Assembly: GCA_003505715.1 (NCBI GenBank)
Contig: DNXU01000259.1
Location: 1-19,897, forward strand
Origin: Cyanobacteria bacterium UBA8803
GTDB lineage: Bacteria; Cyanobacteriota; Cyanobacteriia; Cyanobacteriales; Coleofasciculaceae
Direction of reading: 5' to 3'
Length of the DNA: 19,897 bases
Shown here: in pieces, positions 7,174 through 13,991 of the stretch
Layout of the letters: every line of letters begins with the position of its first letter
Numbering within the stretch: the stretch's first letter is position 1
Position numbers and translations under genes: made by a program
The notes under the pieces: model-generated
Databases searched by the model: none
What the model was told of the DNA's origin: nothing
The model's input: the letters and a program-made list of their open reading frames with translations, nothing else

Positions 7174-7722
7174 ATGCGGTACTACTTAGGCTTAATCACG
7201 ATCCTAGTTATCACCCTGTATTCACCAGTTGCTAGCCTGGGAGCGATCGCAACTCCTCGGGTCAAAGACGCCGATCAGTTGCGGCAACTGCTGGAAACTA
7301 ATACCTGTACTGGGTGTGACCTCAGAGAGGCTAAGCTAGAAGGAGCCAAACTTAAGGGAGCCAACCTCAGGGGGGCTAATCTCTGGTCTGCTCAATTGAT
7401 GACTGCTCAACTGACGCAAGCTGACTTAGTGAATACAATTTTGAGGCAGGCCAACTTAATTAATGCCGATCTAGTCGATGCCAACCTCAGAAGCGCCGAT
7501 TTAAGAGAGGCGAAACTCTCTGATATCTTTCTCACCCGTGCCGACTTGAGGGGAGCAATACTGAAGAATGCCGACTTGGCTAATGCCTACTTGCGGGGAG
7601 CTAACCTAGCAGGAGCAAATTTAGAAGGAGCTAACCTAGAAGGGGCAGATTGGCGCAATGCTATTTTGTGCAATACCACCCTACCTGATGGTACTGTCTC
7701 CAACCGAGATTGCCAGGTTTAG
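7174..7722 (+). CDS. Secreted pentapeptide-repeat protein
   Basis: A 182-residue protein. Residues 1-24 are a Sec-type signal peptide (hydrophobic LGLITILVITLYSPVA, then ASLGA). A helix with DADQLRQLLETNTCTGCDL follows, carrying a CxxC at 45-48. From about 48 to 166 there are roughly 23 tandem A(D/N)LXX pentapeptides, forming a right-handed quadrilateral beta-helix. The C-terminal cap has CNTTLPDGTVSNRDC. This layout (signal, CxxC, repeats, NRDC cap) recurs in cyanobacterial secreted pentapeptide proteins, probably in periplasm or thylakoid lumen. The biochemical role is unknown. The two cysteine pairs could form disulfides after export, which is inference. The start is ATG at 7174, without a clear Shine-Dalgarno. 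Confidence 0.88.
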   Translation: MRYYLGLITILVITLYSPVASLGAIATPRVKDADQLRQLLETNTCTGCDLREAKLEGAKLKGANLRGANLWSAQLMTAQLTQADLVNTILRQANLINADLVDANLRSADLREAKLSDIFLTRADLRGAILKNADLANAYLRGANLAGANLEGANLEGADWRNAILCNTTLPDGTVSNRDCQV

Positions 7723-7742
7723 ATTTCCATTGACTACCAAAA

Positions 7743-7790
7743 CCTCTGCGTCCCTCTCTCTCCTCTGCGTACCTCTGCGTTTCAACAAAA
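7743..7790. repeat. CTCTGCGT-type dispersed repeat between convergent genes
   Basis: CCTCTGCGT occurs repeatedly (CCTCTGCGTCC, CCTCTGCGTACCTCTGCGTTT). A related run lies at 12345-12390. Both sit in short gaps between convergent genes. No hairpin terminator is evident here. Confidence 0.5.
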
Positions 7791-7825
7791 AGTTTATTCT
7801 CAAAATGATGAGAATAGTACGAGTC

Positions 7826-8599
7826 TCAGTTGACAACATCTAATACAAAACCTCTCACCAGAGCTAAAACTGCTGGGAGAATCTCATGTCCCATATTAAA
7901 TTCTTGATATTTCACGCTTGCTCCCAAAGCAGTTAGGCTATCTCTTGCTTTTTGAGCGGCACTCAGAGGAACAACCCTGTCTTGCCTGCCATGCACGATT
8001 AAAATAGGTGGCAAAGAATTTCCGGCAGCAGACTGAGGTTGTGAATGCAAATACCCACTCAGAGACACCAAGGCTGCTAAGGGCAAAGTTAACCCGACAT
8101 CTAAAGTCATTGCCCCACCTTGGGAAAATCCCGCTAAAATTGTGCGCGATAGAGGAACGCCAGTGCTGCCTTCTAGAGAATTCAGCCAGTCGATTAACCG
8201 CTGCCGACTTTCCCCTAAACCCCGATAATCTTGGCTGTCTAAGTCATACCACATTTTCCCCCCAGGCACGTCAGGATGGGGGAAAGGGGCATCGGGAAAT
8301 AGAAACTCGCAGTCTGGCAGATTCATTACTGGCGCTAACGGTTCTAAATCTTGAGAGTTCGCCCCCCACCCATGCAGGCAAACCATTAAGCAAGTTGGCT
8401 CTTTACCGTTAGTCGGTGGAACGTTGATGGATTGTAAAGACAAGGCTCGATCTCCCAAATTAGAATTTTTTGCCTCTTGAGTAGATGTAGAACGTCTTTG
8501 GCAAGCGCTCATCCAAAGGGCCGTTCCTAGTGTGGCACAGCCTTGCAGGAGAAATCGACGCCGACTTAACTTTCTAATTTGAAAACAGGAAGAGGACAT
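7826..8599 (-). CDS. Tat-exported alpha/beta-hydrolase lipoprotein (phospholipase/carboxylesterase family)
   Basis: A 257-residue serine hydrolase. Its N-terminus has a twin-arginine signal SRRRFLLQG (12-20) and a lipobox-like LWMSAC ending at C33, so it is probably folded in the cytoplasm, exported by Tat and lipid-anchored. The catalytic triad is S159 in GFSQGG, D207 in GRQDRVVP and H238 in GHEI. CLHGWGAN at 74-81 forms the oxyanion region and FPDAPFPHP follows. This pattern is the phospholipase/carboxylesterase (acyl-protein thioesterase-like) family, whose usual members are cytosolic; an exported lipoprotein form is less common. The substrate is probably a short acyl ester but cannot be fixed. 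It is convergent with the pentapeptide gene and divergent from the next small gene. Confidence 0.87.
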   Translation of the reverse strand: MSSSCFQIRKLSRRRFLLQGCATLGTALWMSACQRRSTSTQEAKNSNLGDRALSLQSINVPPTNGKEPTCLMVCLHGWGANSQDLEPLAPVMNLPDCEFLFPDAPFPHPDVPGGKMWYDLDSQDYRGLGESRQRLIDWLNSLEGSTGVPLSRTILAGFSQGGAMTLDVGLTLPLAALVSLSGYLHSQPQSAAGNSLPPILIVHGRQDRVVPLSAAQKARDSLTALGASVKYQEFNMGHEILPAVLALVRGFVLDVVN

Positions 8600-8611
8600 A
8601 AGTGATCGCCT

Positions 8612-8626
8612 TTAACCTAGGGTTAA
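8612..8626. promoter_or_regulatory. TTAACC-TAG-GGTTAA inverted repeat in a divergent promoter
   Basis: Perfect 6-bp arms around a 3-bp centre lie 13 bp before the esterase start and 61 bp before the small gene at 8687. Size and location fit a dimeric-repressor operator, but the factor is unknown. Confidence 0.35.
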
Positions 8627-8686
8627 CACTTGCGCCGGAAAATCCGCTACCAGTTTATACTTAGTTAGTAGAAAATCAATGACACC

Positions 8687-9004
8687 ATGGGGTTAAACCA
8701 TCCTGAGAAAGCTTTTTTGGAGGAATTGATGAGCCTAACGGGCGATCGCTATATTGTAACCTATGAAGGTCATACTATCGAACTTGTCCGCAACAACTGG
8801 AACAAGACCCTCAAGTTGCTAATCGATGGACAAGAAGTGGCAAGTGCAAAGCGTATTTTGCCTCATGATATTTCGCTCACTGGTGTCTTAGAGCATAACG
8901 GTGAAAAGCATACAGTCGTCGCTAAGTCTATCATTCACTTTCCCTCAACTGAGGATACTATCTTTATCGATGGGCAAGCGCTGCCGCTGACAAAGATAAA
9001 TTGA
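8687..9004 (+). CDS. Hypothetical small beta-rich protein
   Basis: A 105-residue protein of no family I recognise. After a short N-terminal helix (MGLNHPEKAFLEELMSL) the sequence alternates polar and hydrophobic residues as in a beta-sandwich: YIVTYEGHTIELV, LKLLIDGQEVASA, LTGVLEHNGEKHTVVAKS, DTIFIDGQALPL. There are no cysteines, signal peptide or membrane segment, so it is probably cytoplasmic. Two DGQ turns hint at two copies of a beta-hairpin unit. It reads as a complete small protein, not a fragment. It ends 4 bp before the candidate TTG of the methyltransferase remnant. Start ATG at 8687; no clear Shine-Dalgarno. Confidence 0.6.
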   Translation: MGLNHPEKAFLEELMSLTGDRYIVTYEGHTIELVRNNWNKTLKLLIDGQEVASAKRILPHDISLTGVLEHNGEKHTVVAKSIIHFPSTEDTIFIDGQALPLTKIN

Positions 9005-9008
9005 GGAA

Positions 9009-9395
9009 TTGGTAGAAAACCAGCAAGAAAAGTCCGATATTATTCTAAGCTCTTTTGTTCTCCATCACCTGAGTTGGGAGCAAAAATACTTTGTTGTTAG
9101 TAAACTTCCTCATCTCCTCAAAACGGGTGGCATCTTTATCCTCATAGATATTTTTCGCTCTGAAAATGAGAACCGAGAAAACTATATTAAACGTTATCTA
9201 GAAGGTGTGCGCCAAGACTGGTCTGAGCTGACCTCCCAAGAGTATTCGCTTGTTGAAGAGCATATTAGTAAGAATGATTTTCCTGAAACTCAGGAAGCAT
9301 TCCACTCACTAGCCACTAAGCACGGCTTTACTAAAGTCGAGTCCCTCTATTGCGATGCCCTCGACACCACAAAACTGTTGTGCTTTTACCAATGA
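9009..9395 (+). pseudogene. C-terminal remnant of a class I SAM-dependent methyltransferase
   Basis: The 128-codon frame begins at TTG with a stop only 12 bp upstream (8997-8999). Its start matches the middle of a class I methyltransferase: SDIILSSFVLHHLSWEQK corresponds to the post-motif II strand and helix, LKTGGIFILIDIF to motif III, and the rest to the C-terminal strands (HGFTKVESLYCD). The first 80-100 residues, including the glycine-rich SAM-binding motif I, are missing, and I do not find them in another frame just upstream. It therefore cannot bind SAM normally and is most simply a 5'-truncated gene. A partnership with the small protein just upstream (GAGG at 9003-9006 near the TTG) is possible but less likely. 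Confidence 0.7.
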
Positions 9396-9444
9396 GCCAG
9401 TTCTAATTGAGCCATCAGCGTTTGCCAGGTAGGACGACAGGGCT

Positions 9445-10332
9445 TTAGCGCAATAGTCCTTTAATTTCCCGCCAAATCTGCGATCGCCCAGGCTTAGAAC
9501 TCGGATGAGTCAAAATCCCCTGGCTGGGACTAAACAACAATGCCATCAAGAAGAAACCAAAAGTCACTAAAACAATTGCCGGCCCAGAGGGAAGATTGAA
9601 AAAATAACTCAGATACATCCCGCTAATACTAGCAACCACCCCAATAGCTGAACCTAAAATCATCATCTGGTGCAACCGAGTTACCAATAAGTAAGCTGTC
9701 GCTCCTGGAGTAATTAGCATTGCTAGCACCAAGATAACTCCCACTGCTTTGAGACTAGCAACAATAGTTAGGGCAATTAAAATCATTAAGCCAAAATCTA
9801 GCAAATTGGTCGGTAAGCCAGAAGCTTTGGCTCCGACGGGGTCAAAGGTATAAAACATCAATTCTTTATACAACAGCGCGACAATTCCCAGCACGATCGC
9901 GGTAATGATGGCTGTATTGATCACCTCATTAAGGGTAACACTCAGAATATTACCGAAGAGAAAGTGATTAAGGTCGATTTTATTATCTTTCTGTACAATC
10001 GTGATTAAGGTAATGCCAAGGGCAAAAAAGGCCGAAAACACAATGCCCATGGCCGCATCTTCTTTAATTTGCGATCGCGTCCTGATCCAGGTAATCACCA
10101 TCGTACTGACAACACCAGCAATAAACGCTCCCACAAAAATATCAGCACCAACAATAAAAGCGATCGCGAGTCCCGGCAATACCGAGTGACTAATGGCGTC
10201 TCCCAGTAAAGCAAGCCGTTGCACCATTAAGTAACTACCCACGGATGCACAAACAATGCCCACCAAAACCGCGATAATGAGCGATCGCTGCATAAAACTG
10301 TATTGCAACGGTTCGATTAACGTTTCAAGCAT
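9445..10332 (-). CDS. Zn/Mn-type metal ABC transporter permease (ZnuB/MntB family)
   Basis: A 295-residue, highly hydrophobic ABC-3 family permease with about 8 membrane helices. Family features: LIIAVLVGIVCASVGSYLMV with RLALLGDAISHSVLPG just after the first helix, a KEDAAMGIVFSAFFALG segment, and LKAVGVILVLAMLITPGATAYL near the ATPase coupling site. It forms the channel of the importer whose ATPase lies 101 bp upstream on the same strand and whose binding lipoprotein is divergent. Start ATG at 10332 without Shine-Dalgarno. The metal cannot be told from the permease alone. Confidence 0.9.
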   Translation of the reverse strand: MLETLIEPLQYSFMQRSLIIAVLVGIVCASVGSYLMVQRLALLGDAISHSVLPGLAIAFIVGADIFVGAFIAGVVSTMVITWIRTRSQIKEDAAMGIVFSAFFALGITLITIVQKDNKIDLNHFLFGNILSVTLNEVINTAIITAIVLGIVALLYKELMFYTFDPVGAKASGLPTNLLDFGLMILIALTIVASLKAVGVILVLAMLITPGATAYLLVTRLHQMMILGSAIGVVASISGMYLSYFFNLPSGPAIVLVTFGFFLMALLFSPSQGILTHPSSKPGRSQIWREIKGLLR

Positions 10333-10341
10333 ATTTTGTTA

Positions 10342-10381
10342 TTTGTGGTTGGTTGTTGGTGGTTGGTGGTTGGTTGGGTAG
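10342..10381. repeat. TTGGTGG/TTGGTTG microsatellite between ABC genes
   Basis: A G/T-rich run of tandem GGTTGGTGG-type units lies in the gap between the ATPase and permease genes of one operon. It is a short repeat with no sign of function. Confidence 0.55.
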
Positions 10382-10433
10382 AGGTAACGAGACTCAACTT
10401 TAAAGTTTGTCTGTACTCCTGAAGTACTAATAA

Positions 10434-11240
10434 TTAGGCAGCTTCTGAGAAGAATACTACTTGACCACCGTAGGCGCGTTGTAGGTTATCGGCACTCATA
10501 ACTTGTTGGCGAGAGCCACAGGCAATTAACTCCCGGTTTAGCAAAATTAAGTTGTCAAAGTTGGTGACGGCTTCTCCTAAGTCGTGGTGGACGACTAACA
10601 CGGTTTTCCCTGCCTCGGCAAGTTCGTGGAGAATCTCAAACACTATAGCTTCGGTTTTTTTATCAATCCCTGCCAATGGCTCGTCAAAAAAGAAAATTTC
10701 TGCTTCTTCGGTTAACGCCCTTGCTAAGAAAACCCGCTGCTGCTGTCCTCCCGATAGCTGTCCGATGGGGCGATCGCGAAAATCACTCATGCCTACTCGT
10801 TCTAAGGCATTGGCTGCTAAACGTCGCGATATTGTGGAGAAGCGGCGAAACCATCCTGTTTTCCGCACTCTACCCATCAATACCACATCCCATACCGTTG
10901 CTGGGTACGTCCAGTCGATTTGCGATCGCTGTGGTACGTAAGCCACTGCCTCTAACCGATCCATCAGCGCTTTCCCTTTATAAATAGCTCTACCGCTACT
11001 CGTCGGCACCAACCCCAGCATGGCTTTCATTAGGGTACTTTTACCTGCTCCATTTGGGCCGATGATACCCGTAAGTTTTCCCGGTTCGATCTGGCAACTC
11101 ACATCCTTGAGAGCTTCTACCAAACGGTACTGCACGCCCATTTGCTGAATGCTAATGGTGCCTGTCACAGTCCGATCGCGATCGCTGTATAGATAGTCTC
11201 TCTGAGTGGAATCTAGGTTACCGACTGTGGCAGTTACCAT
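10434..11240 (-). CDS. Zn/Mn-type metal ABC transporter ATP-binding protein
   Basis: A 268-residue cytoplasmic ATPase. Walker A GPNGAGKST starts at 61, the Q-loop is YVPQRSQIDW (Q104), the signature LSGGQQQR is at 162-169, Walker B EIFFFDEP is at 181-188, and the switch His is in VVHHD (H219). The DWTYPATVWDVVLMGR segment after the Q-loop is characteristic of the Mn/Zn (ZnuC/MntA) subfamily. About 28 polar residues precede the ABC domain. ATG at 11240 has GGGAG 9 nt upstream. It is the first gene of the minus-strand pair with the permease and is divergent from the binding-protein gene, with 93 bp between starts. Confidence 0.92.
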   Translation of the reverse strand: MVTATVGNLDSTQRDYLYSDRDRTVTGTISIQQMGVQYRLVEALKDVSCQIEPGKLTGIIGPNGAGKSTLMKAMLGLVPTSSGRAIYKGKALMDRLEAVAYVPQRSQIDWTYPATVWDVVLMGRVRKTGWFRRFSTISRRLAANALERVGMSDFRDRPIGQLSGGQQQRVFLARALTEEAEIFFFDEPLAGIDKKTEAIVFEILHELAEAGKTVLVVHHDLGEAVTNFDNLILLNRELIACGSRQQVMSADNLQRAYGGQVVFFSEAA

Positions 11241-11249
11241 GATGAAGCG

Positions 11250-11254
11250 CTCCC
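11250..11254 (-). promoter_or_regulatory. Ribosome binding site of the metal ABC ATPase gene
   Basis: GGGAG on the minus strand, 9 nt before the ATG at 11240; supports this start. Confidence 0.4.
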
Positions 11255-11261
11255 GCAGCTA

Positions 11262-11326
11262 AAAAATGAAAGAATTATGAAAATATTGTACGCTCAAAAA
11301 TGAGAAGAATATGAAAATAAATGTAT
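11262..11326. promoter_or_regulatory. Direct repeats in the divergent metal-transporter promoter
   Basis: AAAAATGAAAGAATTATGA (from 11262) and AAAAATGAGAAGAATATGA (from 11297) start two ~30-bp near-copies, each ending ATGAAAATA...TGTA, 35 bp apart. Both sit between the ATPase and binding-protein starts, where one regulator could control both sides. I do not see a clear Zur-type palindrome, and the binding factor is unknown. Confidence 0.4.
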
Positions 11327-11333
11327 CAAGTCT

Positions 11334-12329
11334 ATGAAAGCGATTACTCCTTCCCCAGGTAGAACTTGGTTGATGGCTGCCTGGTTCATCTTCAGCCTCT
11401 TGATGGGTGGGTGCGATACTACCAAGACAAATAAAACTGGTTCTGGCGGTGAGGATAAACCCAATGTCGTTGCCACCAGCACCATCATTACTGACTGGAC
11501 AGCTCAAGTGGGAGGAGACGAGATTCAACTTAGAGGCGTACTAAAACCTGGTGCCGATCCTCATGTTTACGAACCCGTACCAGCTGACTCTCAGGCATTA
11601 GAGCAAGCGGCTCTGATTCTCTACAACGGCTACAATCTAGAGCCGGGGTTGATTAAACTGATGAATTCGGCTGGGGTAAACGCCAAGAAGTTTGCGGTTG
11701 GGGAAGTCGTGCAGCCTTTAGCTTTCAACTACCAAGGGAAAAAAGAGCCTGACCCCCATGTTTGGGGTGATGCCAAAAATGGGATTAAAATGGTCAACGC
11801 GATTCGCGATCGCTTAATTGAACTCTCACCAGAAGACCGAGCGGAATTTACAGAGAACGCTGCCAAACTTACTACAGAACTACGGCAAGTAGATACCTGG
11901 ATTACCCAACAAATTAAAACAATTCCTGAAAACCAGCGTAAGTTAGTAACTACCCATGATGCCTTTCAATACTATGCTCGCGCCTACGGACTAGCAATTA
12001 CAGGCACTCTGATTGGTATTAGCACCGAGGAACAACCCAGCGCTCAGACTGTGAAACAGTTGTCCGATGCCATCAAAGCTGCCAAGGTGCCAGCAATTTT
12101 TGCCGAAACCACCATCAATCCAGCATTAATTACTACCGTAGCCACTGAAGCCGGGGTAAAACTAGCACCCCAACAACTCTACTCGGACTCAATTGGCGCA
12201 CCTGGTAGCGAAGGCGACACCTACGTCAAGATGCTGGTCGCCAATACCCGTACCATTGTAGAAGCACTGGGAGGTAACTATACCGCCTTCCAGCCAAAAC
12301 AAGAACCGAAAACTACTCCCACTCCTTAA
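11334..12329 (+). CDS. Zn/Mn ABC transporter substrate-binding lipoprotein (ZnuA/TroA family)
   Basis: A 331-residue periplasmic metal-binding lipoprotein with a hydrophobic signal and lipobox LMGGC (C27). The ligand set reads H77 (ADPHVYEP), H142 (DPHVWGD), H208 (TTHDAFQYYARAYGL) and D285 (LYSDSIGAP). The third ligand is His, as in ZnuA and TroA; as I recall, the cyanobacterial Mn-binding MntC has Glu there in an EGAF motif. There is also no His/Asp-rich loop as in classical ZnuA. Zinc, or a TroA-like Zn/Mn mix, is therefore more likely than a strict Mn role. A Pro/Thr-rich tail (KQEPKTTPTP) ends the protein. It is divergent from the ATPase/permease pair, completing the importer. Confidence 0.9.
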   Translation: MKAITPSPGRTWLMAAWFIFSLLMGGCDTTKTNKTGSGGEDKPNVVATSTIITDWTAQVGGDEIQLRGVLKPGADPHVYEPVPADSQALEQAALILYNGYNLEPGLIKLMNSAGVNAKKFAVGEVVQPLAFNYQGKKEPDPHVWGDAKNGIKMVNAIRDRLIELSPEDRAEFTENAAKLTTELRQVDTWITQQIKTIPENQRKLVTTHDAFQYYARAYGLAITGTLIGISTEEQPSAQTVKQLSDAIKAAKVPAIFAETTINPALITTVATEAGVKLAPQQLYSDSIGAPGSEGDTYVKMLVANTRTIVEALGGNYTAFQPKQEPKTTPTP

Positions 12330-12344
12330 AATCTTAGCTTCAAT

Positions 12345-12392
12345 CTCTGCGCTCCTTTGCGACACCCTCTGTGAGCCTCTGCGTTAAAAAAA
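12345..12392. repeat. CTCTGCG-type dispersed repeat between convergent genes
   Basis: CTCTGCGCTCCTTTGCG, CCTCTGTGAG and CCTCTGCGTT follow one another, ending in a seven-A run. It is related to the run at 7743-7790. Confidence 0.5.
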
Positions 12393-12408
12393 CAACATAC
12401 CAATCCTT

Positions 12409-13305
12409 TCAGGCAGCCTGCCAAGCCGACGAATCAGACTTGGGAGCTAAAAAACCCCTGAGATTGTGCAAAAATGGGTGACCGAATTTCTGTGTTTCGG
12501 CCTCTTTGTCCAACTGGTAGGATAGAGTCTCTACCACTGGCAGAGATGGATCTTCAACAAACAAGGGGACTTCTTCAGCTAAACCTGCGGCGATTAACCG
12601 AAATGCCACCTGCTGTACTTTTTCTACGGGAAGTTCTAATTGTTGAGCGATCGCTTTCAGGGAAACTCTCCCATTAGTGTACTGCCAAACCTTCCTCTCT
12701 AAGGCACTTAGCGGATAGTGAGGCGGTTCTGTCATCAGACTGAGTAAACCCTCATCTGGAGCAGGCAATTTATCTGCTAAGGCATCCCAGTTAGACAGTA
12801 CTCGCAACCCGATCAAGGTTGCTGTTGCTGCCGATATGCTTAAACCCGTCATTTCTAAAGCTGGAGCTGGTACATTATGATCGAATTTAAACCGACCTGC
12901 CTTCAGTTCAAACAAAGTACACATCGGCTGCAATACCTGAACCTGAAATAGGTCTTTGAGTTGGTTAGTTGTTAAGACTCCTTTGTCTTTCAGGAATAAA
13001 CCCAAGGGTTGACTGCTCGGATATAGTCGAACGAGTTTAGCCAATAAGCATGAAGCGCAGTTATCTCCTTGAGCATCCATGAACCAGTAGCATTGCCCCA
13101 TCAGCTTTAATAAACCTTGATGGTTTAATTGATGAGTTACGGCCACGATGCGACCGAGATACATCCAGATATAACAAACACCTTGAGGAGTTGCTGGAGT
13201 GGGAACATCAGTATGCAGCGTCAATAATCCAGTTTGATGGCCTTTTGCGAGTAGCCGACAAATTTCAGGAAGCGAAAAGTCTGACAGAGCACCTGTAATA
13301 CACAT
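12409..13305 (-). CDS. PATAN/DUF4388 domain protein, probable regulatory or signalling adaptor
   Basis: A 298-residue soluble protein. Residues 1-70 resemble the DUF4388/PATAN fold (MCITGALSDFSLPEICRLLA, TGLLTL, YIWMYLGRIVAVTH). Residues 101-142 form the usual following segment (LGLFLKDKGVLTTNQLKDLF, LFELKAGRFKFD). About 199-243 is a predicted winged-helix-like region (ALERKVWQYTNGRVSLKAIA). In cyanobacteria such proteins occur in PatA/PixG-type phototaxis or motility pathways, often with a response-regulator domain; none is present here, and no chemotaxis genes are adjacent, so the role is inferred only from the domain. ATG at 13305 has no Shine-Dalgarno. Upstream lies a possible structured leader (13401-13609). 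Confidence 0.78.
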   Translation of the reverse strand: MCITGALSDFSLPEICRLLAKGHQTGLLTLHTDVPTPATPQGVCYIWMYLGRIVAVTHQLNHQGLLKLMGQCYWFMDAQGDNCASCLLAKLVRLYPSSQPLGLFLKDKGVLTTNQLKDLFQVQVLQPMCTLFELKAGRFKFDHNVPAPALEMTGLSISAATATLIGLRVLSNWDALADKLPAPDEGLLSLMTEPPHYPLSALERKVWQYTNGRVSLKAIAQQLELPVEKVQQVAFRLIAAGLAEEVPLFVEDPSLPVVETLSYQLDKEAETQKFGHPFLHNLRGFLAPKSDSSAWQAA

Positions 13306-13400
13306 ATTTGTTAAAGGTTTTAAAACAATTAAGATAGCAGATTAAACCAGGTTAAGGAGCTAGTACAGCGCGGCGGAAATAACCCACCCTTGAAAAGAGG

Positions 13401-13609
13401 TTAAAAAGCTTACTGTACAAGCTTTCTTCCCTTCTGCATAGCTGACTTCGGCCTTTGCACTAGCCAGATTTACAGAATGCCCTATCAGACGCTCAATAGT
13501 AACACTACTGCTTAGCTAGGGTGGGATCGGGATAAAACCAAAAGCTTTCATCCCACGTTGCCCCCTTCCGGTTAGGATAACTAGCCAATCCCAGCTAAGA
13601 GGTTGCCTC
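13401..13609 (-). ncRNA. Candidate structured leader with terminator upstream of the PATAN gene
   Basis: Read on the minus strand. A closing stem CTTAGCT (complement of 13593-13599) / AGCTAAG (complement of 13511-13517) encloses a small GTTA/TAAC hairpin (13571-13581) and a stem GTGGGAT (13550-13556) / ATCCCAC (13521-13527). An alternative ATCCC arm at 13529-13533 competes for the same partner. A GAGG/CCTC hairpin abuts at 13599-13609. Further toward the gene, AAAGCTT-gtacagt-AAGCTTT (13405-13425) followed by a T-run forms an intrinsic-terminator-like hairpin. The P2 loop contains AAAGCTTT (13541-13548), which can pair with that hairpin. The gene starts about 100 nt further on. This resembles aptamer-terminator-gene architecture, but it matches no riboswitch family I know, and stems were read by eye. 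Confidence 0.35.
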
Positions 13610-13877
13610 ACACCCCTTTATTTATGGGTAGACAGTTGTGCCGATGAAATTTTGCTGATTTATGAATTATTTACGAGCGGATTGCCCATGCCCTCTTATT
13701 CAGGGTTTTGGTTGCCTAACCTGCTGCTAGAGCAGCTACATTTGGGATGGTACTTTTTGCTCAACTGCCAGTTATTCTAACTTTCTAAAGGTATAATTTG
13801 CTAAGTCTGAAAGTATCTTTACCGATTCTTCATAATTGTAGAGTTTCAGCTTTATCAAAACTTTAAATTTGGTAATT

Positions 13878-13908
13878 GGTGATGGGTGATGGGTGATGGG
13901 TGATGGGT
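13878..13908. repeat. GGTGATG heptamer tandem repeat
   Basis: Four perfect copies of GGTGATG plus a partial copy. Such short tandemly repeated heptamers are typical of filamentous cyanobacteria and probably vary in copy number between strains. Confidence 0.85.
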
Positions 13909-13991
13909 GTTGGTAGAATTCTCTACAGTTCCTTACAAGTGGTGGGTTACGCTTTGCTAAGGCACCCTACGTAGTTTCTGCGTGTCCTTAT

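Larger units (their letters stand above)
13306..13991. other. 686-bp gene-free region between two minus-strand genes
   Basis: No open frame above a few codons is convincing. Next to the PATAN gene is the candidate leader (13401-13609). Beyond it lie several short hairpins: CCCT/AGGG at 13691-13705, GGTT-gcct-AACC at 13710-13721 and GCTGC-taga-GCAGC at 13723-13736. There is a plus-strand TATAAT at 13792-13797 with no gene to serve, then AT-rich DNA, the GGTGATG repeats and a GGTGGGTTACGC...CACCCTACG dispersed repeat at about 13941-13972. Confidence 0.5.

Noticed and set aside
8687..9395. Small protein plus methyltransferase as a single frameshifted gene
   Set aside because: The small protein shows no SAM-binding motif I and looks complete, so the two are not halves of one enzyme.
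9445..12329. Naming the metal importer mntCAB
   Set aside because: The binding-protein ligand set (three His, one Asp) does not match the MntC type, so no symbol is given.
13401..13760. Possible known RNA: RNase P, tmRNA, 6S, SRP RNA, group II intron, cobalamin, TPP or c-di-AMP riboswitch
   Set aside because: None of the conserved core sequences I know for these families is visible, so only an unassigned structured region is claimed.
13878..13908. GGTGATG array as a CRISPR or replication iteron
   Set aside because: Heptamers are contiguous with no spacers, and no cas, rep or DnaA-box context exists.
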